Source of the DNA: Anaerolineae bacterium
GTDB taxonomy: Bacteria > Chloroflexota > Anaerolineae > Aggregatilineales > UBA3940
Reading direction: 5' to 3'
DNA: 64,000 bases
Assembly (NCBI GenBank): GCA_016926255.1
Contig: JAFGOY010000005.1
Span: forward strand, 1-64,000
Position numbers and translations under genes: made by a program. Positions 40,968-51,800 of this stretch are shown here, in pieces; within the stretch, counting starts at the first letter, position 1, and each line of letters starts with the position of its first letter. The notes under the pieces are model-generated. The model was not told the DNA's origin and made no database searches. It saw nothing but the letters and a program-made list of their open reading frames with translations.

Positions 40968-42101
40968 ATGAACCTCTTAATGTTGAGCGGTGACTCATCA
41001 GTAGCCCAGGGGCGAGAAAGCACCTTCTACCGGATGCTCCACCGCTTTTCGATGCATTGGGAACGGATCGATGTGATCTGCCCGCGTGCAGAAGGCGCAG
41101 AAGCGCGAACCGTCCACGGGAACGTCTACCTGCATCCCTCACCCTGGCACAAAGCCCGCCAGCCCCGGTTCATCAAACAAAAAGTCGAAGAACTCTTTGA
41201 TCAACGCCCTTATGCATTGATCACCAGCCACGACTTCGGGTTCTTCTACAACGGGATCGGTGCGCGCTGGCTGTCGAAGAAAAGCGGAGTGCCGATCGTC
41301 AGCGAGATTCACCACGTGGAAGGCTATCCGCACGCGGTTACTTCGAAAGAACGCCTTTACCGCACCCTGGCCCGCCGGTACATCAAGTGGGCGCGGCGCT
41401 GGGCGGCGGCGTTCCGGGCGGTCAATCAGCACGAAGTGCCCGATCTACTGCGCGAATGGGGCGTGGACGAGGAAAAGATTCTCGTCCTACCTTCCCTGTT
41501 CATCGACTATGACGTCTTCCGCCCACTGCCCGACGTGGAAAAGGTCTACGACGTGGCCTTCGTGGGGCGGCTGGTAGCAAACAAGGGGCTGTTCACGCTG
41601 ATCGACGCTTTCGCGCAGGCGCGGACGATGTACCCTGACATCAAACTCGGCATTCTGGGCAGCGGCCCACTCCGCAAGGAGATCGACAAACACATGAGGT
41701 TGAATCTATTAACCGACAACGTGACGATCATCGACCGGGTGGACAGCGCAGAAGAGGTCGCTCGCTTCTACAACCAATCGAAGATGCTTGTCTGCGCATC
41801 GACGGCGGAAGGCGGCCCACGGGTGACGGTCGAGGCGATGGCCTGCGGCATCCCGGTGATCTCCACCCCGGTTGGCGTGATGGGCGATCTGATTACGGAC
41901 GGGGAAAACGGCCTGCTGTTCGAGTGGCAGACCGCGCAGCTTGCCGCAAAGATCAGACTGCTGCTGCACGATCAGGCAAAGCGGGAAGAGATCGGCGAGG
42001 CGGGGCGCGAATCAGTGCAGGGCTTCGGCGTTAATACCGTGATCGACGCCTACGCACGCGGCTACCTGGATTTGATCGACAGGCTGGGAGGCGCTGACTG
42101 A
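40968..42101 (+). CDS. Glycosyltransferase family 4 protein
   Basis: A 377-residue GT-B fold sugar transferase. The N-terminal MNLLMLSGDSSVAQG is the acceptor-side start of GT4 enzymes, and the C-terminal donor site is clear from DVAFVGRLVANKGLFTLIDA, LGILGSGPLRKEID and the AEGGPRVTVEAMACGIPVI segment with its conserved Glu. An ATG at 40947 is also possible; neither has a clear ribosome site. First gene of the glycan cluster; its stop overlaps the next start (TGATG). Confidence 0.92.
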   Translation: MNLLMLSGDSSVAQGRESTFYRMLHRFSMHWERIDVICPRAEGAEARTVHGNVYLHPSPWHKARQPRFIKQKVEELFDQRPYALITSHDFGFFYNGIGARWLSKKSGVPIVSEIHHVEGYPHAVTSKERLYRTLARRYIKWARRWAAAFRAVNQHEVPDLLREWGVDEEKILVLPSLFIDYDVFRPLPDVEKVYDVAFVGRLVANKGLFTLIDAFAQARTMYPDIKLGILGSGPLRKEIDKHMRLNLLTDNVTIIDRVDSAEEVARFYNQSKMLVCASTAEGGPRVTVEAMACGIPVISTPVGVMGDLITDGENGLLFEWQTAQLAAKIRLLLHDQAKREEIGEAGRESVQGFGVNTVIDAYARGYLDLIDRLGGAD

Positions 42102-43162
42102 TGCGCGTGCTGATGCTGGTGCAGCTCATCGACGAGCAGGAATGGCTGCGCGGTTTTACCGTGAAGTGGGTGCGGGCGCTGGCGGCACGCGTCGAGCGGG
42201 TCGAGGTGATCACGCTGGAGATGGGGCAGGCCAGCCTGCCGGAAAACGTCCGCGTGCAGTCGATGGGCAAGGAAAAGGGCAAGAACCGCCTGCGGGAATT
42301 GATCGGGTTCCACCGGGCGATGGTCAACGTGATCCGCGACGTGGATGTTATTTTCAGCCACATGACGCCGCGCTATACCTGGTTATCCGCGCCCTATGCC
42401 TGGATGTACCACAAGCCGCAGGTTCTATGGTACACGCACAACCACGCCAGTTGGGAGCTTCGATTAGCCCACGCTGCCGCCAGACAGATCGTCACCGCGA
42501 TACCGCAGAGCTACCCGCTGCCCGGCGACAAAGTCCACACTATCGGGCATGGGATCGATATGGAACAGTTCAAACCCACCGGCCAGCCGCCCGAAGAGCG
42601 CACCATATTGGCCGTCGGACGCCTGATGCCGCGCAAGCAGCACGAGCTATTAATCGAGGCGATGGCGAATCTGATCGCCCGCCCCGGCTTCGAGGACGTC
42701 CGGCTGATGATCGCCGGGGGGGAGACGCCGCAGTATCCCGGTTATGCCGAGCACTTACAGGCATTGATCGACGAGCGCGGGCTGACCGGCCAGGTCGAGA
42801 TGCTCGGCGCGGTGCCCTTCACCGAGATTCAATCGCTCTATCAGCAGGCGGCGGTCGTCGCCAACTTATCGACGACTGGCGGATTGGACAAGGTGGTATT
42901 GGAGAGCATGGCAAGCGGCGTACCGGTCGTCGTACAGGACGAACTTTACTCATCGCTGCTCGAAGATAACGCCGACCGTCTCCGCTGTGAAACACTCGCC
43001 CCGGAGATCATCGCCGGGAAACTGGCAGGCGTATTGAGCCTGTCACCGGTAGAACGGCGGGCACTGGGCCTCGAACTTGCCGAACAGGTGCATTCCGAGC
43101 ATGATATCGAGGGCCTGTTCGACCGGTTGGTCGGCATTTTTGAGCAAATCATCGCCGGATAG
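42101..43162 (+). CDS. Glycosyltransferase family 4 protein
   Basis: A 353-residue GT4 enzyme. ILAVGRLMPRKQHELLIEAM, MIAGGETPQYPGY and LVGAVPFTEIQ-like text at the donor domain are typical, and the conserved Glu lies in GLDKVVLESMASGVPVV. The N-terminal part is shorter than usual. Coupled to the previous gene by a one-base overlap. Likely adds one sugar of a surface glycan. Confidence 0.92.
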   Translation: MRVLMLVQLIDEQEWLRGFTVKWVRALAARVERVEVITLEMGQASLPENVRVQSMGKEKGKNRLRELIGFHRAMVNVIRDVDVIFSHMTPRYTWLSAPYAWMYHKPQVLWYTHNHASWELRLAHAAARQIVTAIPQSYPLPGDKVHTIGHGIDMEQFKPTGQPPEERTILAVGRLMPRKQHELLIEAMANLIARPGFEDVRLMIAGGETPQYPGYAEHLQALIDERGLTGQVEMLGAVPFTEIQSLYQQAAVVANLSTTGGLDKVVLESMASGVPVVVQDELYSSLLEDNADRLRCETLAPEIIAGKLAGVLSLSPVERRALGLELAEQVHSEHDIEGLFDRLVGIFEQIIAG

Positions 43163-43168
43163 AAGATC

Positions 43169-45553
43169 ATGACGACGAGTGCGTCCCCCAGACGGGAAGA
43201 CCTGTGGAAGCTGGCAAAGCCGGTGCTGATCGGTTTTGGGCTGATGCTGCCGGTGCTGTTCTGGCTGCGCGGCTGGAGTCTCTACAAAGGCACCTATCGC
43301 CACGACCCGCTGATGCCCGCCGGGGTGCAGTTGACAGTCGAGAGCCTGCGATCCCCGGTGCTGCCGACTTTCTTCATCTTCGGCCTGCTGATGCTGCTCT
43401 ACCACGAATGGCGAAATGACCGCCTCTCGCGGACGCTGATCGCGGTGGGCGGACGGCGGCGCTGGCTGGCGCTGGCACTGCTGGCGATCACCGGTCTGCT
43501 GGTCGGGCAGATTTTGCTGCCGGGCGGCCCCTCGCGGGTCGATGGGGTGATCGTCGCCCAGAACGGCTGGAACGCCTTCCAGACGCTCCTGCGCGGGCAG
43601 GTGCCGATCTGGACGAACTACGCCAGCCTCGGCTATCCCTTCGGGCAGTTCAGCTCGAGCCTGATCAAGATCGTCCACGCGCTGATCATGATCGTCACGG
43701 CGGGGGAGGCTCACCTCGCCGCCAAGCTGCTGATCTTCGGGCTGCACCTGCTTTCCACATGGTTGATGTTCGTCTGGATGAAACGGCTGACCGGTTCGAA
43801 GTGGGCCGGGGTGCTGGCCGCATTTGCCTACGGGCTGACTTTCTACCATTACAAGGTGGTTGTCTACATCGGGCGCTATCACCAATCGCTGGTCTTCGTG
43901 ACCTTCCCCCTGCTCCTGCTCTGTGTCGACTGGCTGCTCGGCGATTCGACGCGCCGCCGCTGGCCCATCGGGGCGCTGGCGCTGTGCATCGGGCTGGCAG
44001 TGTGGGGACATGTCACCTACGGCACACTGGGAGTCGGACTGGCGGCGGGCTACGGCGTTATTCGCCTGCTGGCGCTTGAGGGACTATCACGCCGCGAACG
44101 GCTGCGCCGCCTGGGTCGACTCGCCGCCGGGTTTGCGCTCGGCGGGCTGCTGATCCTGCCCCGGCTGATCCCCCTGATGCTCGAAAGCGGGTTGATCTAC
44201 AAGGTCGGGGCCTTCGTCGAAAGCGGCTTTAGCGACGGCACGATTTCTATCGGGCAGGTATTGAATTTCAAGCAGAATATGCGCAGTGAAAACCCGTATG
44301 ACATCTACGCAGGGTATATCGGCCTGAGCATCGTCGCCCTGTCGCTGATCGGGTTGATCGGTGGGCTGGTGCGGCATTTCAGAAAGACGCTGCCAGTTGC
44401 CGGGCTGCTGCTTGTGGGCCTGTTCCTGTGCTTCGGGCCGCACTATTTACCCTTCGACGCCATCGTGCAGGCGATCCCCTTCGGGCGGATGATCTACGCG
44501 GGGAAGTCGCCGGGGCTGTACCTCGTGTTTCTGATCGTGCCCGTCTGCGCCTTTGCCGGGCTGTCGCTCGACGCGATCACGGCGGCGATCAGCCGCTTGA
44601 GCCAGCGGCCCTGTGACCGGATCGCGCTGGCGCAGTGGGGGATGGGGATCGCGGCGCTGATCGCCCTCGACCTGTTCCCGCCGACTCTCCAGGCATACGC
44701 CTATGAGATGCCCTACCCGCCGGAAGACATCGCCCCGGCCTACGCGTGGATCGCCGGTCAGCCCGCCGACTTCTCGCGGATCGCCACCGGCAGTGCGGGC
44801 GCAGGCTTCGAAATGCCCCTGACCGGGCATCCGGGGCTGTTCCTCTCGGTCGAGGAAATCCCGGCCCGCGCCGGTGAACTGACCCGCACGGGCCGCTCGG
44901 AGATCGAATCCGAAATCGACGAAACCGGCACATTATCGACAGCAGGCGCAAACCTCGCTTACCTGATGGACATCGGCTACGTGGCGATGGAAGGACTCGA
45001 CAGTGGCACCCCGACCGTTTCCTTCGGCGAGGACACAATCCCGGTGATGCCGGTCGACCATTCGCCGCTGATCGCCAGCCTTGAGACTTATGCCGTCTCA
45101 CCAGCACGGGAGCCGGTCGAGGTTGCCGGGGAGATGGAGATCGACGGCGATCACCATACCGCCGAAGCGATCCCGGTGCTGTACCCTGCCGAGAGTCGAA
45201 CCCTCGACGGCAGCGCCGCCGATCTCGACGCCGCCGTGATCGATTATCAGATCGAGCCGCAGCGCATGTCATTGACCTATAAGATCAGCCAGCCCGCCTT
45301 CGTCCAGATCGCCTGGGCCTGTTACCCCTACCTCGAAGTCTCAATCGACGGGGAGCGAATCGAGCCGGTCGAGACCGGCCTGGGCTTGATCGGCTTCTGG
45401 TCGGAGGGCGGAACGCATACCGTATCGACCCGCCCAGTGCTTTCGCCGGTGCGTAAAGTGACCGGCCTGCTGGCGCTGATCGGGCTGATCGCCGCGCTGG
45501 GATCGGGCATCGCCGACCGGGTAAAGAATCGGAAAGAGGAGCCGACCGAATGA
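43169..45553 (+). CDS. Large multi-pass membrane protein (YfhO/PTPS-related type)
   Basis: A 794-residue protein with about 12 hydrophobic segments over residues 18-510, a large outer loop after the third (GGPSRVDGVIVAQNGWNAFQ), then a soluble outside domain of about 200 residues and a final membrane helix. The pattern NYASLGYPFGQFSSSLIK and the late beta domain with ACYPYLEVSIDGERIE fit the membrane family annotated as YfhO-like or 6-pyruvoyl-tetrahydropterin-synthase-related, thought to be GT-C-like glycosyl or modifying enzymes. The next gene overlaps it by 4 bases (ATGA). A related, larger protein is encoded at 48856. Confidence 0.8.
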   Translation: MTTSASPRREDLWKLAKPVLIGFGLMLPVLFWLRGWSLYKGTYRHDPLMPAGVQLTVESLRSPVLPTFFIFGLLMLLYHEWRNDRLSRTLIAVGGRRRWLALALLAITGLLVGQILLPGGPSRVDGVIVAQNGWNAFQTLLRGQVPIWTNYASLGYPFGQFSSSLIKIVHALIMIVTAGEAHLAAKLLIFGLHLLSTWLMFVWMKRLTGSKWAGVLAAFAYGLTFYHYKVVVYIGRYHQSLVFVTFPLLLLCVDWLLGDSTRRRWPIGALALCIGLAVWGHVTYGTLGVGLAAGYGVIRLLALEGLSRRERLRRLGRLAAGFALGGLLILPRLIPLMLESGLIYKVGAFVESGFSDGTISIGQVLNFKQNMRSENPYDIYAGYIGLSIVALSLIGLIGGLVRHFRKTLPVAGLLLVGLFLCFGPHYLPFDAIVQAIPFGRMIYAGKSPGLYLVFLIVPVCAFAGLSLDAITAAISRLSQRPCDRIALAQWGMGIAALIALDLFPPTLQAYAYEMPYPPEDIAPAYAWIAGQPADFSRIATGSAGAGFEMPLTGHPGLFLSVEEIPARAGELTRTGRSEIESEIDETGTLSTAGANLAYLMDIGYVAMEGLDSGTPTVSFGEDTIPVMPVDHSPLIASLETYAVSPAREPVEVAGEMEIDGDHHTAEAIPVLYPAESRTLDGSAADLDAAVIDYQIEPQRMSLTYKISQPAFVQIAWACYPYLEVSIDGERIEPVETGLGLIGFWSEGGTHTVSTRPVLSPVRKVTGLLALIGLIAALGSGIADRVKNRKEEPTE

Positions 45554-46779
45554 AACTGATCGTCCTGGCGAACGCCCGCATTCCCAGCGAGAAAGCCCAC
45601 CCGTACCAGATCGTACAGATGTGCGAGGCATTCGCCAGCACCGGGGCGGAAGTCAGGCTGATCTACCCCTATCGCAAGAATGCTCCTGACATCGAAACCG
45701 CCGACATCTGGAGTCATTACGGCGTCGCGCAGAACTTTGAAGCAGTGCGTCTGAACTGCACCGATCTCTACCCGCTGGCGCAGCGGCTGCCGCGTCGATT
45801 GGGGCTGCTGTGGGAAAAGCTGGCGGCGCTGGTGCTCCAATCGATCTACCAGGTGCGGGCGATGCGCCAGCTTGCCCGCGAGCCGGAAGCGGTGATCTAC
45901 TCGCGCAACGCGGTCACCCTGTTCTGGATCGCCCTGCTGCGCCCGCGATGGGCGCGCCGCGCCTTCTACGAAGGGCACAAGTTCCCGGCATCGACCGCCG
46001 CCCGGCGGCTGCGCTGCTGGCTCATCGAGCGGGTGGGCGGGGTGATCGTGGTCACCGGGCATCTGCGGGATCGCACCCTCGAACTGGGCATCGCGCCGGA
46101 GCGGATCGCCGTGGCCCACGACGGCATACGGGCGGAGCGATTCGCCATCGAAGGTGATCAGGACGCATGGCGCGAGAAATTCGGCTGGCCGCGTGAGGCG
46201 TTCATTGCCGGATACGTAGGACGATTCCACACGCTGGGGATGGACAAGGGGCTGACCGATTTAGCCGAAGCGGTGATCGCGCTGGCGGGCGACAAATCGG
46301 ATCGACCGGTGCGGCTGGGATTGGTTGGCGGGCCTGATTCTTATGTTGGGCAGGTGCGGCAGCGGATCGAAGCGGCGGGGTTGCCGCAATCGACGGTACT
46401 TTACGCGGGGCAGGTGCCGCCCGCCGATGTGCCCGGCTATCTGCGGGCCTTCGACGTCTGCGCGATGCCCTTCCCCTGGACGGAGCATTTTGCCTACTAC
46501 GCCTCGCCGATGAAGCTGTTCGAGTACATGGCATCGGGCAGTGCGCTGCTGGCAACCGATCTCCCCTCGACCGCCGAGATCGTCCGCGACGGCGAAAATG
46601 GGTTGCTGGTGCCGCCTTCAGACATCGAGGCGCTGGCCGATGCGCTGCGCCGCCTGCGCGATGACCCGGCACTGGCGGCGCGGATCGCGGCGCAGGCCGC
46701 CGAAGACGTGAAACATTACACCTGGGAGGCGCGGGCCAAACAGATCTTCGCCTTTATTGACAGCCATCTAGCCGGGTAA
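45550..46779 (+). CDS. Glycosyltransferase family 4 protein
   Basis: A 409-residue GT4 enzyme. The donor domain has AGYVGRFHTLGMDKGLTDLAEA, LGLVGGPDSYVGQV and YASPMKLFEYMASGSALLAT with the conserved Glu. The N-terminus starts with LIVLANARIPSEKAHPYQIV, an acceptor-side loop common in exopolysaccharide GTs. ATGA overlap with the membrane protein gene shows strict coupling. Confidence 0.92.
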   Translation: MKLIVLANARIPSEKAHPYQIVQMCEAFASTGAEVRLIYPYRKNAPDIETADIWSHYGVAQNFEAVRLNCTDLYPLAQRLPRRLGLLWEKLAALVLQSIYQVRAMRQLAREPEAVIYSRNAVTLFWIALLRPRWARRAFYEGHKFPASTAARRLRCWLIERVGGVIVVTGHLRDRTLELGIAPERIAVAHDGIRAERFAIEGDQDAWREKFGWPREAFIAGYVGRFHTLGMDKGLTDLAEAVIALAGDKSDRPVRLGLVGGPDSYVGQVRQRIEAAGLPQSTVLYAGQVPPADVPGYLRAFDVCAMPFPWTEHFAYYASPMKLFEYMASGSALLATDLPSTAEIVRDGENGLLVPPSDIEALADALRRLRDDPALAARIAAQAAEDVKHYTWEARAKQIFAFIDSHLAG

Positions 46780-46789
46780 GTGAACGCCA

Positions 46790-48136
46790 ATGCGTGATTT
46801 TATTAAGCGACTTGTTGAGCAGATCAAAGGGTTAATCAGGAGCCAGATCGCCCGCGATTCGGGCGTGCTGCTGATCGCCAATTACGCCTCGACAGGGCTG
46901 TCGGTGGTCACCTCGATCATCCTGGCGCGGACACTGGGAGCCTACAACCTGGGACTGGTGATCCTCGCGCAGACGCTGGTCACGACGATCATCCAGTTCA
47001 TGGACATCCGCACCGGTGACGTGCTGATCCGGTTCATGGGCAGCGCCATCGTGCGGGAGAAGCCGCGCGAGGCGGCGACTTACCTCAACATCGCCCTGCT
47101 ATCCGATTTCGTGCTGATGCTGGTGACGGTCGGCATCACCGCGCTGCTGATCCCCTGGGCCTCGACGTTCTACCAGGAACCGGAAACGATCCACAGGCTG
47201 GCGATGATCTTCCTCTACATGGTGCCCACCATGACCATCGAAGGGCCGTTCTCCTCGATCCTCAATATGTACAAGAAGTTCAACCTGCGGGCCGCCGGAA
47301 CGCTGATCATCGGGCTGGTGCGGCTGGGCGTGCTGGTCGGGTTTTCGCAGCACGGTATGGAAGCCTTGAGCTGGGGCTACGTGATCGTCTCCACGTTCTC
47401 CTTCCTGTTGTGGTTCGTGCTGGCGATCTGGCTGCTGGTGAAGAACCTCCCCACCCTGCGCGGCGAAAACTACCGCGAGGCGTGGAAGCAGTTTTTGCCG
47501 TTCGCCTTCCATTCGAGCGTCACCACCTCGATCAAGGCGATTGCGATCAACATCGACGTGCTGATTCTGGGTGCGCTGCGCCCGGCCAACATCGTCAGCT
47601 ACTATGAGATCGCCAACAGCGCCGCCAGTTTGATCACCATCCCGACCGCGCCGGTCAGCATGGTGATCTACCCGGAGTTGAACGAAGCCTGGGCACTCGA
47701 AAAGATGGATCGGGTCAAACGCCTGATCAAAAAGTACACGCGGGCGACGTTCATCATCACCTTTGCGATCTACGCTTTCCTGGCGGCATTTGCCAACGGG
47801 CTGGTCAGGCTGCTCTACGGCGTCGAATACATGCCGGTCGCTTCGCTGATCCGCATCGTCGGGCTGGGGTGGGCACTGGAGAGCCTGCTGCGCTGGGTGC
47901 GCCCGGCGACGCTCGCCAGGGGCAAGCCGCAGTTAGCGACCTTCTACAGCGTAGCGGCGATCCTGGTGCGGATCGCGCTGCTCATCCCGCTGATCTACTT
48001 CTTTGGGGCGGTTGGTGCCGCGTGGACGTATGTGCTGGTGGTGATCTTCACGATTGGGCTGGTGGCGTTCTACGTCATGCCCCGGTTGGGATTGGGATTG
48101 TCGGGCTGGCGCGGGGCGGAGGATGCAGTGAACTAG
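46790..48136 (+). CDS. Oligosaccharide flippase family protein (Wzx-like)
   Basis: A 448-residue MOP-superfamily transporter with about 12-14 membrane segments, which moves polyprenyl-linked oligosaccharides to the outer face. Family features: ASTGLSVVTSIILARTLGAYNLGLVI at the N-terminus, then YEIANSAASLITIPTAPVSMVIYPEL near residue 270. It follows the GT4 gene by 10 bases and ends the + strand glycan operon. Confidence 0.92.
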   Translation: MRDFIKRLVEQIKGLIRSQIARDSGVLLIANYASTGLSVVTSIILARTLGAYNLGLVILAQTLVTTIIQFMDIRTGDVLIRFMGSAIVREKPREAATYLNIALLSDFVLMLVTVGITALLIPWASTFYQEPETIHRLAMIFLYMVPTMTIEGPFSSILNMYKKFNLRAAGTLIIGLVRLGVLVGFSQHGMEALSWGYVIVSTFSFLLWFVLAIWLLVKNLPTLRGENYREAWKQFLPFAFHSSVTTSIKAIAINIDVLILGALRPANIVSYYEIANSAASLITIPTAPVSMVIYPELNEAWALEKMDRVKRLIKKYTRATFIITFAIYAFLAAFANGLVRLLYGVEYMPVASLIRIVGLGWALESLLRWVRPATLARGKPQLATFYSVAAILVRIALLIPLIYFFGAVGAAWTYVLVVIFTIGLVAFYVMPRLGLGLSGWRGAEDAVN

Positions 48137-48215
48137 ACGTTTCTTAACTTTGTGGAAGCCCTATCTAAATGTGTTAATCCATCACCTCATAGACAAGCAG
48201 GCAGTTAGGTGAATC

Positions 48216-48770
48216 GTGACAGTTACAAATAAGCTAAAAAAAGCAATAGAAGACAAGGCACTCTCTAATAATCTGCGAGGTCAGTTGGCAGTAGCTCTTC
48301 GGATGATACCAGAGAGAATAAGCAAGGTACTCGCCTGCGACTATTCAGAACACGTACTTTGGATAGTGGATTCAGTTAGGCCCAATATTGAATACCCTTT
48401 ATCCACAAACCAACTTCGCAATTATATAAACGGTTCAGGCACGATTCAGGAAGTCATTGAACTCCGTTCACAAGCTTTACAGCTTCGTCACAAGTTAACG
48501 AAAAATGACGCAACAGGCTATATTGCATTAAAAGCTTTGTGGACACTTGTTCTTGCGATCAGAGTATGCGCACAAAGAGAATTGGAACACCTAGCTGTCG
48601 TTGTAAAGGAAAATAGACAAACAACTACAATGGATGTCGCGCATCAGGCATCTCTGGCGGTTGCTAGATACACAGCGGGCGTAAATTGGAATTCTCCAAA
48701 TGCGAAACAGAAGGAACTTGCACGCAAAAAGGTTCCGAGGCTTCTCTACTTGAAACACAATGGCAAATAG
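48216..48770 (+). CDS. AT-rich orphan gene, unknown function
   Basis: A 184-residue helical protein that I do not recognise. Its base composition is far more AT-rich than any neighbouring gene and its codon use differs (many AAA, ATA and TTA codons), a sign of recent transfer. The helical repeats with ALWTLVLAIRVCAQRELEHLAVV weakly recall Imm5-like immunity or defence-related helical proteins, but the evidence is thin. A GTG start follows TTAGGTGAATC. It lies alone between the + strand glycan operon and the convergent - strand membrane-protein gene, with AT-rich flanks. Confidence 0.6.
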   Translation: MTVTNKLKKAIEDKALSNNLRGQLAVALRMIPERISKVLACDYSEHVLWIVDSVRPNIEYPLSTNQLRNYINGSGTIQEVIELRSQALQLRHKLTKNDATGYIALKALWTLVLAIRVCAQRELEHLAVVVKENRQTTTMDVAHQASLAVARYTAGVNWNSPNAKQKELARKKVPRLLYLKHNGK

Positions 48771-48855
48771 AAAAACTATTGGAGCGTGCTAGCACTGTAA
48801 ACAACTGAGACTTCAGACCGTATACGACTCTCCTGATTTTTCAACACAGTGAACC

Positions 48856-51800
48856 CTACGCCCCGATCACGATCACCTGGGGCAAAATGTAAAACTCGCC
48901 GCCATCGGCCAGCGCACTGATCGCGCCGCCGGGCGTCGCTTTCCACCCGACCCGCAGTCGATAGCTCCCCGGCGGGATCGACTCGCCAAGCACCAATCCA
49001 TACGCTACATCGACCACTTCGCCGGGTGCCCAGCCGGTCGTCGGGCGGCTGCCGTTCGCCGGAATCTGCTCCCACTGCGCCCGCACCTGCCCCGCCTCGT
49101 CGATCAACTGCACCACCGACGTCAGGTTATCGGTGAGCGGCTGCTGCGGCTGGTAATAGAGCGTCAGGTGCAGCCCATCTCCCTGACTGAAGCGCGTTTG
49201 CGGCAGATCGTAGCCCAGCAGGCGAATCCCGTTGGCCCAGTCGGCAGCAGCGGCGATCTGCATCGGCGGCAGCTCGAAACTGCGCGGCGGCGTGCTGACC
49301 GTCATCGAGCCGACGACGACCTGATCGCCGGTCGGCTGGCCACCGGCATCGACAAGCTGCACGGCGACATCGTAGCGGCCCGCGTCGAGGCTACCGGGAA
49401 CGTGGAGCATGTGGGCTCCGCGCCACACATCGCGCTTCCGCCATTGATCGGTCGGGTAGCCGGTGGCAGGCGGCACCGACCGTGACACCGCCGCGATCTC
49501 CCCTTCCCCATCGATCCAGATCAGCCGGGCATCGAGCGCCCCCGATGGCACCTCCCGCGCCCGCCACACCCAGATCACCGGCAGCGGCTGTCCGACCTCG
49601 GCCCCGGTGGGGATCGTGTTCATGGTGACCAGCGTCAGCGCCCCGTCGAGGTTCGCATTGAGCAGCGGCCCGATCTCCAGGTCGCCGGTGCTCGCTGCCC
49701 GCCGGGGCGAGACAACTTCGACCGCTGCCAGATCGAGCAGAATACCGGACTGCCCCACCGCGTCGATCACACCCAGGTTGTACCCGGATGCAGGATCATC
49801 CAGCGCGATTTGTAAGGTGTACACACCGGGCGGGGTGCCGGGCGGCAGCGGCAGATCGACCGGCTGGCTGACGTAGAATCCGGGCACCCATTCGGTAGTG
49901 GAAATACCACCGGGCGCGGCGAAATCAAGCTGCGAAACGATGATCCCCGCCGAATCGCGCAGCAGCAGCGATCCGCCGATCTGCTGCGGGATCATCCTCC
50001 CGGAGGGCGTCCAGTAGAGCGTCAGCGGAAGGGATTGACCGGAGCGGAAGGCTGAATCAGGCAGATCATAGCCAATCAGCCTGATCTGCTCCCCGAATAC
50101 GGCATCGACCGGGTGATCAAGCCCGGCAATCATACCTTCGCTGTACCGATTGGTCTTGAACGGCGATTGAATATTGTCGATCACCAACGCCTTGAGCGAA
50201 AAAGCCAGCAGCCCGGCGATCAGCACCCCGGCGAAAACCGGCCCGGCCTGCGGCCATTGATCGATAGGTGGCAGTTCCGGCGGTGACCAGATCGGCAGGG
50301 CGCGGCGGGGGGCCAGCAATACCACCAGTAGGATCACAAGCATCACCCCGCTGACGATCCCCGCCGCCAATTGAACGCGGGTTGGGGAGAAGCCGATCTC
50401 CAGCAGGTGAATGCCTTCCGGCACGGCGATGCTGATCAGGCCGTCGGGCGTATTGGGCCGGATCGTCACCGGTTCATTGTCGAGCAGCGCCCACCAGCCG
50501 GGGAAATAGAACCAGTCGAAAACGAGCGTCGTGTCTTCCTCAGCGACGAACACCATCCACCCACCGTCTTTGTCCCAGCGAAGCTGCGATTCGGCAATCG
50601 CCGGGTTGGGCTGCAAACGGGGGATGGTATCCGATTCGGCGTAAAGCCCGGTCAGGCGATCCGCATCGGGGAGCGTCGTCACCCAGCGCGGGTAGCTCAC
50701 CGCGTCGAGTGGTGCGCCCTGAATCAGTTGTTCCCGTTCGATGTTCTGCGCGTCGACAATCGACCCGGTGGCATCGTTCGGCAGGAAAGTCGTATAAAGC
50801 CAGGGCAGGCTGTAGATGATCAGCAGCAGGACGATCCCCCCGGCAGCGATCCCGCGCAGCAGCCCGGATCGCAGCCGCCGGGCGGCGAGAGCCATTCCAC
50901 TCCCCGCAGCGGCGGCCAGAATCAGGCTGGCCGGGCTGATCATCCGCCGAGGATACCGGATCAATTGCAGGCGGGGGATCGCTTTCCACAGCAGCCCCGA
51001 TGCAGGCAGCGTCAGCACGACGAGGCCGACAAGCAGCGGGGCGGCGATCAACAGCCAGTGGCGAAGCGGAGCGCGTTCGGGATGACGGCGGGTGCCCTTC
51101 CGGGCAACCAGCCCCGCCCCGGCGAGTGCCAGCAATAGCTGAGGCCAGCCCAGCGGATGGCGATCAGGGTGTGACAGGCGAGTGAGATCGGCGGTTTGGG
51201 GCAAAGAAAACACCTGCCGCAGTGATTGGAAATGCGTTGCAAACCCTTCGCCTGCAATCAGCCGATCCAGTTGAAGATATTCCCCTTCGACAAGTGCGGG
51301 CACCCAGAAAAACGCCGCCAGCCCGGCCCCAAGCAGAATCGCCAGCGTCAGGCGGAGAAACGCCCGGTGCGGGTCGGGGCTGATCCACCACAGGGCCAGC
51401 GCGTAGGCGAACAAGAGAACAAACCCAACAGGCGACATGGCCGGGTCGGCCAGCAGAAGCGCGGCGAGCAGCACCGCTCCCAGCAGCAGATCGCCCCGCC
51501 GCCCGCCAATCGCCACGCGGCGCAGCGTGAAGAAATTCCACGCCAGCAGCGCCAGCGCCAGTAGTTCCGAAAGCGCCCCATGCCCCGCCCACAGGATCAG
51601 CAGGTAGGGCGAATAGACAAACGCGGCAGTGGTCACCAACCCCATCAGCGGACCGCCCCACGACTCGCCAAGCCGATAAGCCCCCAGCGCGCCGAAGATC
51701 GTGTAGAGGGCGGCAGAGAGCAGCAGCGCGCCAACGAAGCTCATACCAAGCAGGTGAAACAGTTCAGGGAACAGCAGGTAGAGCGGGGAAAGGGTGACGA

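Noticed and set aside
50371-51138. A long + strand open frame inside the 1078-residue membrane protein gene
   Set aside because: Arg/Gln/Pro-rich text with no start signal; the - strand protein shows clear membrane segments across the same bases.
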